Below are positions 30,748-42,962 of a DNA stretch of 64,000 nucleotides, piece after piece. Position numbers and translations under genes: made by a program. This DNA is from Dolomedes plantarius (taxonomy: Eukaryota > Arthropoda > Arachnida > Araneae > Dolomedidae). The stretch lies in assembly GCA_907164885.2 (NCBI GenBank), contig OU015500.1:56781257-56845256 (forward strand), in the 5' to 3' direction. The stretch's first letter is position 1. Each line of letters begins with the position of its first letter. Under the pieces are notes generated by a model that made no database searches, was not told where the DNA came from, and saw only the letters and a program-made list of their open reading frames with translations.

Positions 30748-31998
30748 GGTATTCAGGAAAAGTTTCCAAACTAATATTTTGACATCAGAGGAAGATATCC
30801 AAGTATGCAAACTCCTCCATAATAAAATATTATTTAATACTTCTTCGTTTTACCAAATTGACCTAAATTTTTAAAACATCTGTAAGCTTCAGCTATGTAG
30901 GACAAGAAACCCCCTCACTTACACCTTGATTGCACCAGTGAAAATTTAATTTATACAAACCTTAATCAACCTCAAAAAGAGGAAAAATTTCTTTTTTCCA
31001 TACGGTTAGTCATTTGAGAAGTTAACTGTGAACGTAATCATGTGTAATTTGAAGTGTTTACACTGATGTTCTCCGACAGAACATTTGAAGAGAATAAGGA
31101 GTGCTATTTACAACTTCCGATGCCATTAACCATAGACAGAACGATTGAAGCCAAAAATACTGGGAACTGCAATAAAATAAAATAGAAAAAAACATTCCAG
31201 CCTTGCGACAACCTACTTTTAGAGTTGCGTTTGTCATTACTGACACTGTAAAACCGCTTTTACGCAAGTTTAATGGCAAAGCGGGCACAAAAAGGTGAAT
31301 CATAACACTAAGCAATAAAATTTTGCTGAGCACTAAAGGAAATTCCTATAAAAAGATAACATTTTTCAAATTTATTTAAATAGAAAAAGTTTCATTTTTT
31401 AAGTATTACGTTAATCAAAAGTAATTAATATTGGAGTATATCTTAATCCAGAAAAAAGGAGAATTTTTTCGTTTCTGTTCCCAAAGGTAATTAATTGATA
31501 CAACTAACTCGTGCAAATGTAAATTAATTGATGCAAAGGTAATCAACCAAAAAATTAGAAAAAAATTGAAAAAGGAGTAAATTAAAATGTAATACGCTTC
31601 ATTTGGGCTAAAAGTTTATTTATTTATTTATTTATTTTTACATTTGTGATTATTCTAGAATATTTTATAACCTATTTCTCTCGTTTTTCACTGAACTGGT
31701 CTTCTACACCTATTTTATATTAATAGTTCAACTATCCTGCAATTAAAAACTAAATGATTTTCCTTTATTAAGGGTTACCAAAGACATCTTTCTATACACA
31801 CAAAATAGTTTACGCATTGCGTTTACCAAATAGTGATTCATATTTTTCGATATTTGATTTAGGAATTTTTTTCTCTCGTTTTTTGTGATCAAATCTAATA
31901 ACATAACGATTAGTTAAAGAATTATAAAATTTATAGGGAAATATCTATTTATTAGCAGAGATTAATCTTTTAAAAATATGATAGTTTTATGTTAGCAC
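30748..31998. other. AT-rich DNA, no feature recognised
   Basis: A 91-codon minus frame at 31058-31333 begins with a hydrophobic stretch but has no family motif and is not called. A short TTTA run lies at 31617-31637. Confidence 0.4.
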
Positions 31999-31999
31999 T

Positions 32000-32399
32000 A
32001 GCTCAATATCCGTGTGACGGAATACATGAGCTATACATTGCGCCATTAGGTTCATTTAATTTAAATTGTCTCTAGCGGTGCTCGATTAAAATTGAGGCGG
32101 CACTTAGCTAAATGTACTCTAGTGTTGTCTTTCCTTAGATAACTTCACGATGTAGTTAAACAATTGTGATCTGCCATTAAATATGGATTTAAGATTTTTA
32201 ATTTTTATTTTGGAAATTTAAACCCTTTTTTAATCCCTTTAAAATTCGGAGGTTTTTTTTTCTATTTTTTATTTTAGTGAGAACCTAGGGCATTAGATGA
32301 AAGACAATGGAAAAATTTAGCTACTTAGGCCATATGGTTCCAGATGTAGAGTGATCAGTCAGTCAGTGAGTGAAATCTGAATTTTACATATATATAGAA
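32000..32399 (+). mobile_element. Short copy of the TCAG-type repeat with SINE segment
   Basis: It starts 'agctcaatatccgtgtgacg', comparable with 'agctgaatacccgtgcttcg' at 762. It ends in 'agtcagtcagtgagtg' and 'acatatatatagaat', comparable with the tail at 1720-1745. Inside, 32069-32113 is almost identical to 32601-32645 of the neighbouring SINE ('ggtgctcgattaaaattgag'). A SINE 3' piece is therefore embedded in, or shared with, this element. Confidence 0.55.
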
Positions 32400-32404
32400 T
32401 ATGA

Positions 32405-32765
32405 GTAGGACCCGAGGTAGTATAGTGGTATCGAGTCGACTTTTGTACTGAGGGTGCTCGGGTCGAATCCCAGCAAGTACCATTAAACACCACCGTGTCC
32501 AGGCCGGATATGGGCACGTTAAATCCATAGACCGTAAAATCCCTCTATAAGGTCAGGGAGGGTGGGAGAGTGTACGATCCCCCCCCCCCCCCAGATGTAG
32601 TCTCTGGTGGTGCTCGATTAAAATTGAGGCGGCACTTAGCTAAATCTGGTTTTGACCCTAGTGGTGTCATAATAAAAAACGGAGCCACACACCTCAGCCC
32701 TCTAGCCATATGGAACTAGCCTGAAAATCTTCCTGCCAGTCGGCATTAGAAACAGCAACAGGTTA
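32405..32765 (+). repeat. tRNA-derived SINE, essentially full length
   Basis: The head has an A box ('tagtatagtgg', about 32417-32427) and a B box ('gggtcgaatcccag', about 32459-32472) at tRNA-like spacing. Next come the shared body block 'cacgttaaatccatagacc', a C-run (32578-32592), the block repeated at 32069-32113, and a 3' end 'ggcattagaaacagcaaca' matching the (AAC)n-tailed ends at 35.4 and 55.9 kb. Transcription would be by RNA polymerase III from the internal boxes; mobility needs a partner LINE. Confidence 0.8.
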
Positions 32766-33212
32766 TGAGGAACTTAAAAAAATGTTTCACATAACACACA
32801 GCTTTCTCAACAAAGCCCTTACTTGTCACACATTTGCCCAATTTTTAAAACGACTAGGAGACATTTTGTAGCGTCAGAAAATAACTTATAATAGCCACTT
32901 CATCACGGGAAATCGATACTATTTCAAATAACCGATTTTTTTTAAAGAGCTAGGATGTCATTCTGCTCGGAACTATAAAGGAATTGAAAAGCTAGTGAAG
33001 AATCAACTCCTAACTGCTTACTGTAACTGTAGTGCTTACCACTGTGGTTCCTTTAGTAGCATAGGGACAATGAGGTACATGCAATGATCAATCAACTGAC
33101 CACGGGGTCAGTTATATGTGGTTGTACTTAATAAAAATTCTCATATAGTACACTAAAGTAGCCATTTGAGAGTTACTAAATTCTACCGTAATTTTATTTA
33201 TGCATTAAAATA
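32766..33212. other. AT-rich DNA, no feature recognised
   Basis: Nothing beyond short open frames. Confidence 0.4.
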
Positions 33213-33398
33213 CAGTGAAACTTATCTTTGGCGGCCAGAAATGGTTCCAAAAAAGTGGCTGTTTTAAGGGGTGACCGTGGAAAAGACGTTTCTTCTATAT
33301 CATTGGCTGAATGGAAACTTTAATCAGTTCTGAATAAAATATGGTCGTTTATAAGGGTGGTGGTCGAATAGGTGTGACCAGCTAGAGAGGTTTCACAG
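33213..33398. mobile_element. Small pogo/Tigger-type MITE
   Basis: The left end CAGTGAAACTTATCTTTGGC and the reverse complement of the right end CTGTGAAACCTCTCTAGCTG form an imperfect terminal repeat. The left flank is TA and the right flank TT. 'ggtgaccg' and 'ggtggtcgaa' inside give further partial pairing. Length about 186 bp, no coding sequence. The CAGTG(A)AACCTC head is typical for this superfamily. Confidence 0.65.
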
Positions 33399-33689
33399 TT
33401 CTTTTGTATTGTTTATTTTTATTAAAATCATGTTTGAAATTTAAAAAGAAAGAAAAAAATCGAGAATTTTAACGGAAAAGAAAAAATGCAGGGAAAAAAA
33501 AAGTAAATTTAATGTACGATGATAAAACAATACTTATTTATGTTGCACATTTGTCTTCTAAAAACGAAATAATTCAATTGCAGTTATCAACGTTGTAACT
33601 AGCCGAAATGAATGCTTTACGATTATTTTTCTTTTAAAATTCTTACTTTTTTTTAAGCGGAGGCACTTGTCGTTTTCTTCGTTTTCAGT

Positions 33690-33845
33690 TCACCGCAGTT
33701 TGATGGCCATTTAATTACGGAGGCCCCATACAGCCTTACCCCCTATGAAGGGACGACACAAACGTAGGCGCGAAGCCGGGATTCGATCCGAACACCCTCA
33801 GCATTGAAAGCCAGCGCGCTGTACCACAGGGCCACCAAAAGCTCG
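33690..33845 (-). repeat. tRNA-derived SINE (minus strand)
   Basis: On the minus strand from 33845: an A-box-like 'tggccctgtggtacagcg', then 'gagggtgttcggatcgaatc' containing the B box, then 'ccggcttcgc' and a unique body running to about 33690. The head folds roughly like a tRNA but runs into a SINE body, so it is not a functional tRNA gene. Confidence 0.65.
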
Positions 33846-34684
33846 CTTTTGAAATGCAAATATATGTAATTAATTGAATTCTAAAAATTTTCTATTTAGG
33901 AAATTTATATTAATATTGTCACATATTTTTCGCGTTTACTCCCAAGCATATCCGTAATATTATCTTCAAATTATATTAAGTTTCTAATTTTCTTGTAAAC
34001 TGCTACGTATCATTATCCCCTTTACTGAATCTAAAAATACGATGACATTAGTTCAAGGAATGCCATGTTAGTCTTCGGCGAATTTCTTGCATATGCTACA
34101 TACTCCAAAAAAATTAATACAATCTAGCACTCAAAGATAATGAGATAATATGACGCCGATAAAGTATGTTACTGGAGAATATCACTTGATGAAATATGTA
34201 TTTCCGGGAAACATCCCTTTAATGATGATGAAAATTTACAATGGAAATTATTTATAAACAGTTGAAAGTGACGTTTATAAGATATGTGAGACAATGTGAC
34301 ACAGTGAAATATGTCTTAGGATATTTAGAAATGATATCATATCAATAACAGTTTTCCTGACTGTCATTCGGCTGTCATGTAAATAAGTATTAGTCATTTT
34401 TAATACAGTTGATATATATCGCTGCATGGTATGAGGTGTAGTCTTTAAAATTTAAAAGAAAAATTAAAAATACTTTCCTTTAATTGCATTTATCTGTTTT
34501 AGACATTTAACTTTCCCCCCTTCATTTAACTTTTCTACTCGTTCAAAACTGCAAAATTCTATTTGCTTTAAAAAAAAACACTTGCATTAAATAGTTTCTG
34601 TCTTCTAACACGGCAGGTAATTTGTCATGAAGATATTGACTCATCCAGATAGGTAATTCATTGGCTAATTTACTATGAGACCAA

Positions 34685-34825
34685 CATATAGGTGAACCAG
34701 CTCAACCTGCTATGAAGGAAGTGCACAAGAACACCCTCGCCTTATCCGGTATTCGAATCCAAGCCTACACCCTGGGCATATGAGATGATAACTACTACAC
34801 GATGCAGGCGGCTTGCGTTCTATTG
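34685..34825 (-). repeat. tRNA-derived SINE (minus strand)
   Basis: On the minus strand from about 34815: 'gtgtagtagttatcatctc' (A-box region) and 'ggcttggattcgaataccgg' (B box). Then comes 'gcgagggtgttcttg', which resembles the 'gagggtgttcgg' of the copy at 33.8 kb. The body continues to about 34685. Confidence 0.6.
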
Positions 34826-35520
34826 CAAAATTTTCATTTGGCCCCAAATTCTCTGCAGATATTTATTTCCCATTAATTCTTGTGTTAAAACAAACTTCCT
34901 TACATACAGAATTTAAGATCAAAGAAAAACGGCTGACTTAGCAATAGCTTAGTGAGATAGCGAATTTGCGTAGGACAAACTGGATTCAATTAGTTAAAGG
35001 CCTCTTTTATATGACTAATTTTTTATGTAATTTTACCGGATCTCCTTCCATTTCAGATTTATTTCATTCTTTACATGTTTGCGTATGTTTTTCAGGTTTA
35101 AGGTCTTTCAGAACACTCATCATATTTTGCAAATCGTATTCACCATGTGAAATGGTTTGTACCGATGGAACACCCGTGAACACACCAAATAGCATAAAAT
35201 GTTTCAAATTGCGTATTGTTTCGTTTTAAGAAATAACTACCTTTTGAATCGTTTTTCCGCTCATAAATAAGAACAACGTATTGTGTGACAGGGAACTGTT
35301 TGAGAGATAGGTACTATTAAACAGAGATGTAACCTTTAACTGAGATTTTGAAAATGCCAAATGAAGGTGTCCGAAATCTGGTTTTTAGTATATTTATGGT
35401 CAGCGGCATTAGAAACAACAACAACATGGAAAGTTAGTGACAAGGAATAGTTACTGAGTTTCCAGTGAAATAGTTGCTGGGGTAGACCACCGTAATAGTT
35501 TTGGAACGTTGCGAAATTCA
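34826..35520. other. AT-rich DNA with a SINE 3' tail at 35396-35435
   Basis: At 35407-35426 'ggcattagaaacaacaacaa' repeats the 3' end and (AAC)n tail of the SINE family, so a strongly 5'-truncated copy ends here. The 87-codon frame at 34966-35229 has no recognisable domain. Confidence 0.5.
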
Positions 35521-35524
35521 TTAA

Positions 35525-36474
35525 CCTTTCAGCAGGCGCGCTCTCTATACCAACGTGAAAGGTCGTTCGTATTTCCCGGATACGCTATTGTAAAATATAA
35601 GTTTTTAAGTGTTTAATTAGTGAAATTATGTTGTAATTAGTTGAGAGTTAATAAGTACGCTTTATTTAAAGAAACGTTATTTAAATTACCAAGATTATAC
35701 CTTTATTTAAAGAAACAGAAACAACATAAATATAAAACATGAAAACAATATAAAATAACTAAAGAATTGTTGAAATGGTGTGAAAATAAAATAAATGAAA
35801 TTGTGAATAACTCTATTGAATTAATTATATTTGTAATATAAAGGTATAAACATAATATAAAATAAAAAACGAATTTAAATTTAGATATAAAAAGGAAAAC
35901 ATTAGACTCTTTAATCATCCCGAGCGTTGCAATGTGAGCAAAAATGTTTAGAGCGCTCGAAACATATAGATTTCTTGAAAATTTCACAGCTGAATCTCAT
36001 TCTAGTACGCTTGTCCTTTTGGCAGGGCCCTTTTTTCCCTTGGCGTGGCCTCGTCTACTTCTTCAACGCCTATTTCTGCTTTTCTTTTCGACACTTTAAT
36101 TTTTAGTGACAGATACAATGCCTCTATTCAACCATTGAAAGTAATAAGACTCAAAAGTTACAATCATAATTTTTAATAATAAATCAATAAAGGTTTCTAA
36201 TGAAAAAAAATATACCGAAAGCTTACCCGAACAGTCGCGCGTATCTCTAAAATGCAAATGGTGGATATGCGGCAACCTATTAATGACTCAAAATTCAGAC
36301 GATGACTGAAAGTAAGATGGGTAGAATTACCAAGTGTTGGCGTTCGTAGCACTCTCTGGCCGAAAGATATAAAACCGAATTCAACTCGAGTTGAGGCATT
36401 TGACTCGTTGATTTGACTCGAGTCGAGTTGCCGTCCAGCAGGCACGCTCCCACATACGCGCGCCTGCTGGAAGG
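35525..36474 (-). mobile_element. piggyBac-like non-autonomous element
   Basis: It is flanked on both sides by TTAA (35521-35524 and 36475-36478), the target duplication specific to piggyBac. The terminal repeats are CCTTTCAGCAGGCGCGC on the left and, reverse-complemented, CCTTCCAGCAGGCGCGC on the right, 17 bp with one mismatch. A minus-strand remnant of the transposase C-terminus lies inside (35911-36095). At 950 bp most of the gene is deleted. Confidence 0.83.
35911..36095 (-). pseudogene. piggyBac transposase C-terminal cysteine-rich region
   Basis: The minus-strand frame reads 'RPRQGKKGPCQKDKRTRMRF', 'SCEIFKKSICFERSKHFC', 'SHCNARDD' and stops at 35911-35913. Regularly spaced Cys and His residues after a basic stretch are the usual end of piggyBac transposases, a zinc-binding domain that recognises the element ends. 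Two in-frame stops lie just upstream (about 36050-36085). The DDD catalytic domain is absent. Confidence 0.65.
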
Positions 36475-36478
36475 TTAA

Positions 36479-38335
36479 GGAAACTCGTGGTTTTAGGTTG
36501 TAAGTTCAGATCAACTATAGTATAAACTGGAGTTCCAAATTCCGATTTTCAAGATCTAGTGCACATTCAATAAAAAATTTCAGCGTGAACAACTAAGGTA
36601 ATTAGTACACAAAATAAATAATAAATCACGAAGGTGTATTTTGCTCAGAAAATTCTTCCACTGCAATCGACGTAAATATTTGTATATCATTTCGATTTTC
36701 GAAAGGTATTTTACATAATAATGATGTATAGTGAATAGGAAAAATTACTACTTAACAAAAGGTTCCGGACGACATTTCCTGCCAAATCAAATTCTTTTAA
36801 AGTTCAAAACATAATAGCTTAAAATTTCTAAGGAAAGTCAATCAGTTTTTTAAATTTAATTTTTCATTTTGAAATGTATAAGCAAAAATGATTTAACGGT
36901 TATATATGCTGCTCTCAATACGTGAGACAAATAAACTGGATGTCTTATACTGAGAAGAAAGTTTGGCATTCCTATCGTAAAGACAATATCTTTAAGCTGA
37001 ATTATTCTACTTTTACGAATACGGTAAGGGTTGTTTTAAGACCCAGACCATCATCGTAATTTTCTGCGTATCAACTGAAGTTAAGGAGAAGCAATAACTG
37101 CTGAAAAAGAAGTTTGTGAGTTCAGTCATTTATTATTGAATGTTAGCACAGGGGAGATATATTTACATTAAATAGAAACTAAATGCAGGTAGGTCAGAGT
37201 AAGATATTGTAGGGCATTGTTCTAATTCTATTGCCCATTTTTAGTTTTTATCTTTGACCCTTTTTTTATTGACTTTGTCGTTGTACTTTCTTAGCGCTGG
37301 TCTCGGTTCACCTACAGTAATTTTAGGTAATTATATAAAACTTTGTAAACTGTAAGACTAATCGTTGTAGTAAGTTCTTTATCAAGTTTGTGCTTCAATT
37401 CCTTAATTAATTATAATAGAAAAATATTGATTTTTCTTTGAAAATTCTGTAAAACTACACAATTTCTTTCTATAAAAATCTTGCTTTTCTGATATGAATT
37501 TCAAGCAAATAAAGTATTTTATACTTTCTTCACAGTATCAGTTTAAAAGGTATTTCTTTCGACATACTAAAATCTCATTTTTCAAAATGATAAAATATAT
37601 TTGAAGCTTCCTCTTCTTATTTGAGAGTTTACTTTAGCGTTAATAACATGAAAGCAAGCATATCAGAAAACTAAATTTTTTAATAACCTAATGCTTGTCT
37701 GAAGTGCGTTTGTTTTCACAGAGATTATTTGAAATATGAGAAAATTTTACATGAATTAAACAAGTTTGTTAAATTTTTTTTCGGATCTAAATATATGAAC
37801 AGGATGAAAATGTTAATATTTTAACAAATCAATATTTTTATAAAATTATATTTTTGATACACATTTCAACATCCGAAAAAAGTTATTTGAATTTATCTTT
37901 TTGTTTGTTAACAATAATAAATTTAAAGCATCAGAACAAAAGAAACTTTATCACAATAAACAAAATAAATTTAAGAATATGCTCTATAAAACTCCTATAT
38001 TTTTGAGTAATATTGTATCCGTACATGGATTACAGACAATATACTGTTCTTGTTTTGACAAGTTTTTAGCTAAGTGATTACAGACCATTGTATATTTTCA
38101 ATTTATTTAAAAGAAACTCTGATGTGTTAATTTAATCCACTAATGTTCCTTAGGGTCAGAGAAATGTACTCTGTATATAAATAGAAGAACACATTTTTTT
38201 AACTTCTATGCCTCATCCATTTTAAAAATAAATATAAGAACACGCATTTAGAAAATTTGCTTTGAAATGAAACGAATTAACCCTCAATGATTTATGCATC
38301 TAATTAGTAATGAAGATATAACATCTCTGCTTGAA
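36479..38335. other. AT-rich DNA, no feature recognised
   Basis: No motif, repeat pair or RNA gene seen. Confidence 0.45.
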
Positions 38336-38340
38336 ATTAG

Positions 38341-40640
38341 GGAAGCGACATCGACAACAAAACATCGATGTTTTGAAACATCGATATTCAATTAAAACAT
38401 CGATGCTAATAAAACATCGACCAAAAAACCATCGATTTTTTTAAACATCGATGTTTTTGAACATTCATTTTTAAAATTGGTTTAATAACCTCTAACATTA
38501 ATGTTACTTCGGTTAGTCGTGGGGAGGGGGTTAATTTTACTCTCTGGTTGGGCTGACACAAATGACAAAATTTTGTTTGCTAGATTCAGCGCATATCACA
38601 GAATTTCCATGATACATTATATTACTTTTACCAGAAAATTTAGTAAGAAATTATTGTTATAAAATCAATTGATAGGACCAAAGCCATAAAGAAAAACCCA
38701 TGTTGTTTTTAAATTTAAATTAGTTGAATGTGAAATATTACTGTAAATATCAAGTGATATTTGTTTACAAGTTGGAGAATAATTTACTTCCAGGATGCTT
38801 AAATAATTTAGTAACAACAAAAAATTATGTTGTTCATGACTGTAGCACAAGACAAAAGGATTCCTTTCATATTAATTGAGTAAAAGGCAAAATCATTTAT
38901 GAGAATTTTTGAATTTGGATCAACAGAGTTTAATATAAAAAAATTAAAAAAAAACAATTTATTAGCAAATCTTTTACTTTCAAATTAAATAATACAAAAG
39001 AAAATTTCATATATTTCCACCAATTTGAAGTACTGAGGCAAAACCAGCGTATGAGGAAAACTGAGCAAGGTTATTTATTCTTTACTGTAATTAACAATTA
39101 TTGGGGCATATAAATATTATATGCACCAATATTTATTATTGAATATTTATTACTTGTTTGTAGAAAAATAAATTTGTTGACTTTTCCCTCCTTAAGTCGA
39201 CTTTTTTTTCACTAACTATCCCATCATCTCTTAAAAAAAACTCTTTCTGGTGGGATGTCGAGAGGATGTCTTCAAATAGGAGCTTTGAAGTAAACCAAAC
39301 TACCGTGGACCAAACTACCTGTCTCAAGTTCCTCCAACAGCTGCGACCTCTTTCTTAACCTCCCGTTATCTTCTGCCATCTTGTTCTGATAATCAAAAAA
39401 ATATTGTCTGCACAGAATAATAAGTACATACATGTCAATAACAATGTTAAGTTTTAAAATTATTTTGCACAATCTTAGAAATATTTATTTACATCGAGAA
39501 GAAGCTGGTGTCGGAGACAATCGTCCGCTCTCAGAATCCGATGATTCACTCTCTTCCTTGATCTCATTATTAAACTTCCTGTTACAGGTACCCAATATAG
39601 CCTTGTCATGGAAGCGATGATTTTTAATCAGTGGATTCAATAAAGTTGTCATGGCAACAAATTGGCAGTTCTCAATGCTACCAAATCTCTTACAGCATTG
39701 GGCTAGAACACTTTCCTTAAGCTTTTTTCCTAGCTCTGAAACACACGACATTGCATTTATTTTATTACGCATCATTTTTACTATTGGTATAACACAGCTT
39801 GCAGTCACGAGCTTTTCTCCTGAGGCTTGTGCTGTTGCGAGTTCTATACTTTTGAATAATGTACAAAATTCTTGTAACAACTCAATGTCCGTGGCTGAGA
39901 GCTTTGACGGAGACGATTTATTGAAGTTAACTGTGGTGAAGTTAACAGTGAAGTTAACAATGAAGTAAGAAATGGAATTCCACCTTGTCGATAAACTCTG
40001 AATCAGCATAAGTTCTAATTTTTTCTGAGTTCATCAATTCTCACCACGCTATCCTTGAACCATTTCACAGTGGTTTTCACTCTATCTATAATTGAAACAG
40101 CGTCTGGTGGGGATTCATATAGTTTTTGTGGCATTAAATTTAGAAAGTGGGCAAAACCGTATCTGGGATTCTTTTCCCCCAAATGTTTTTTTCACCGTAT
40201 CATTGAATCTATTGTTCTTCGTGATGGAACAGTATATATAGACACAGTTAGTTTTAACAAGTGTTTAAAACCCTCGTCTTCAATGACTGAAATCGGTTGA
40301 GAATCTCTAAATATCATGTAAAGAATAGCTTGAGAAACTTTTCTGCGCATGTCTCCACCATCTTTAAAAGAAATCACATTTGTGAAACTGTCTTTCAACG
40401 TTTTTTGATGGAACCTGGGGATAGTGGAATTCGAACTTACGGTTTCTTTTCGATGTTCCATTTCAGTTAATGAAGTGTTTTTCTAGGACCGCAGAATTTT
40501 GTGGTATACTTTTCGCATTGGGATTCATTGATGACTAAAAATACTCGTTGTAAATATCGCCATGTTTTGGCTCCAAATTTACAAATACATTCGTGGTGTT
40601 GCTAGAAGTTTTGAGGAACTTAAGGCAAATATTGCATTTC
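38341..40640 (-). mobile_element. hAT element derivative with ATCGAT subterminal repeats
   Basis: The left end (38341-38460) carries seven ATCGA-containing motifs, mostly AACATCGATG, spaced about 15-25 bp apart. Such clustered subterminal motifs are typical transposase-binding sites of hAT elements. A minus-strand hAT transposase remnant follows (40640 to 39140). The right, 5', end of the element was not found, so it is either truncated or too diverged. Confidence 0.65.
39140..40640 (-). pseudogene. hAT transposase (ZBED-like), internally deleted
   Basis: Segments in order on the minus strand: a BED-finger remnant ('KCNICLKFLKTSSNTTN', about 40640-40560); a helical segment ('VSQAILYMIFRDSQPISVIE', 'EGFKHLLKLTVSIYTVPSR', 40461-40192); after a deletion, 'HFLNLMPQKLYESPPDAVS' and 'KTTVKWFKDSVVRIDELRK' (about 40150-40020); then 'LIQSLSTRWNSISYFIVN' through 'FVAMTTLLNPLIKNHRF' (40009-39485); and a degraded dimerisation end ('RDDGIVSEKKVDLRREK', about 39230-39170). 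The missing middle should contain the first catalytic Asp. Frameshifts separate several blocks. Confidence 0.83.
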
Positions 40641-40978
40641 ACCAATTTGTCAGAGGTTTGGGAATAAAATATTTCTAAACTGTATTTTTGAGAGGCATCT
40701 CACTAATAATATTAACGTTAACTTTTATAAAACCAGAACAAAACGAAAATCAATTGGTCAATCTCGTGTTTACACTATTTATGAAATAAAACTCCATGAA
40801 ATGTTCTGGAGTGTCGAGAACATTCCAAGCACTCTAATTGGTTCATTGGTTGTTGATTATCCTTTCTCTCGTTGCTAGGGGATCATTCCCCATTTTGTAT
40901 TCGTCCTTTTCAAAATTCAGACTTATATTGCTGAATGTGAAAATTATGCTAGGTGATCATTTTTTTTTATTATGGAAC

Positions 40979-40980
<2 letters not shown>

Positions 40981-41031
<51 letters not shown>
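40981..41031. repeat. (TA)n(CA)n(TA)n microsatellite
   Basis: TA, then about 20 bp of CA, then TA again, ending at the left end of a Tc1-type element. Confidence 0.97.
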
Positions 41032-42025
41032 CTGCTGGCCACTGTAAATGCAACACCCTGAAGGAAACATACAAATAACATGAAATTTACAACAGCATTA
41101 GCGGAGGTGAGATATGCAAATGATTAGAATTTCAGCGCAGACGCACTTCACGCGCGCCTGTGGCGTCAATTCAAAGCGCTATTTAAAGCTTGGAGATTTC
41201 GACGATTTCAAGTTCGGCAATTGTTTTTTCTTGTGGTTTTTTCAAAAAAAACGATCAATTATGCCTCGTCGAAAACGGCGATCATCTTTTGATCAAGTAT
41301 CCGAGTTCGACAGAGGAAGGATAGTGGCCTACGATATTGTGGATTATCTTTCAGGGAAATCGGTAGTCGTGTTGGACGAAACCAAACAACTGTAATGCGG
41401 ATATGTGATCGTTGGATGCAGGAGGGTACGACGGACCGGCGTGTTCGATCGCTTCCACCTCAGCGCACCACTTCACGTGATGACAGGCAAATTGTGCGCA
41501 TGGCAGTGACGGATCGCTCAGTCACATCACGAACCATAGCACAGCACATGCAGTCTGTAACGCATCATCCAGTGTCTGCGCGTACCATTCGACGCCGTTT
41601 ACAGCAGAGTGATCTGTCCGCAAACTTCCATTGCTTTGTCTGCCCTTGACGCAGAACCACAGACGTCTCCACCGCCAATGGTGCGATGACAGAAGGATGT
41701 GGACGGCAGAATGGAATGAAATTGTCTTTACTGACTAGTCACGCTTCTGTCTGCAACATCAGGATAGTCGCATTCGAGTCTGGAGACACCGTGAAGAGAG
41801 GATGCTGAACAGCTGCGTTAGCACCGCCACACTGGTCTTGCACCGGGTATTATGGTATGGGGCGGTATTGGATATCACGCTCGCACACCTCTAGTACGCA
41901 TTGCCGGTACTTTAAACAGCCAGCGCTACATCTCCGATGTGTTGGAGCCAGTTGTCCTTCCTTACCTTCAGGGATTGCCCACAGCCATATTTCAACAGGA
42001 TAATGCGCGACACACACGGGCACGC

Positions 42026-42027
<2 letters not shown>
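41032..42027 (+). pseudogene. Tc1-type transposon truncated by a TA array
   Basis: The left end 'ggccactgtaaatgcaacac' starts right after a TA tract. The transposase starts at ATG 41261 (MPRRKRRSSFDQVSEFDRG). A small indel near 41340 shifts the frame (the other frame continues 'DCGLSFREIGSRVGRNQTT'), then 41395-41649 covers the second helix-turn-helix ('SVTSRTIAQHMQS', 'VSARTIRRRLQQSDLSA'). The catalytic part retains Asp in 'EIVFTD', where a stop replaces the following Glu, and Asp in 'FQQDNARHTRARI'. The terminal third with the catalytic Glu is missing; the frame runs straight into (TA)n at 42028. The 3' terminal repeat is also lost. Confidence 0.88.

Positions 42028-42117
<90 letters not shown>
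42028..42117. repeat. (TA)n at the Tc1 break point
   Basis: About 90 bp of TA replacing the 3' third of the transposon. Confidence 0.97.
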
Positions 42118-42120
<3 letters not shown>

Positions 42121-42931
42121 AATATGGTGTGAGATTTTCTGAAATATTGCATTATTCTACGGGTACTCTATTGAATTCCTAGAATAAAAGATATTAGGAT
42201 CTTAAAAAAATAGAGAGAAATTTTTCATAGCTTTTACTACATTTAAATATTTAAAATAATTTTTATAAAATATATTAAAGACCCTTTTACAAATAATGTT
42301 TGTGAATAAAAAAGATTTTGTTTTAACATTCTTAGTCTTTATGAGCCAAAATAGTATTGTAAATACTGTAGTATTTAATAAAATACTATATTGTTTAGAA
42401 TATAGTTCCAACAATTCCCTTTGTTTCTGCACAATGACATCTTTATACATGAAAACTATTTTCCAACATTCGGGCGCTTGAAGATTAAAATTAATATCCA
42501 ACATTAATTTTCATTCTCTTTAATATGTAAATTGTCTTGTTTCTGTCTGTCTCTTTTATTTTATCTGTTTGAAAAGAAAAGCATGTGCTCTGCATGAAAT
42601 TGGAAAAAGTAATTTCATGAAATACTTTTATTATCAGACTTCAGGAGCGTTTATTTTTAAATTAAAGTAAGTGGTTTGTAAATGTCTTTTGTAACAGTTT
42701 TTAGTCATTTTATAAGAATGTATGAGGTATTCTGAAAGCGTATAAATAATGGTCTTTTATGTTATCTCAATAGCTGTTCTTGCTATCATTGTGCTAAATT
42801 ATAAATTTTAATTTATCAGGCACGATTCCAAACAAGGTGAAATTAAGTAAGAAGAAGAAAACGTCATTGTGTCGAATAAGAAGTCGGTTTTAGTGTTAAA
42901 AGCAGTACAGACTTAAAAGTGACGCGTGGGT

Positions 42932-42962
<31 letters not shown>

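Noticed and set aside
31058..31333. 91-codon minus frame with a hydrophobic N-terminus that could be a signal peptide
   Set aside because: No family motif, no splice or polyadenylation context; a hydrophobic run is expected from AT-rich translation.
33770..33845. tRNA gene on the minus strand
   Set aside because: A and B boxes are present, but there is no complete acceptor stem and the sequence continues into a repeat body, so it is a SINE head. The same judgement holds for 32405-32475 and 34740-34815.
35703..35987. 94-codon minus frame
   Set aside because: It is a shadow inside the piggyBac derivative, in a different frame from the recognisable cysteine-rich segment.
39651..40300. Plus-strand open frames of 105 and 81 codons
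   Set aside because: Antisense shadows of the minus-strand hAT transposase remnant.
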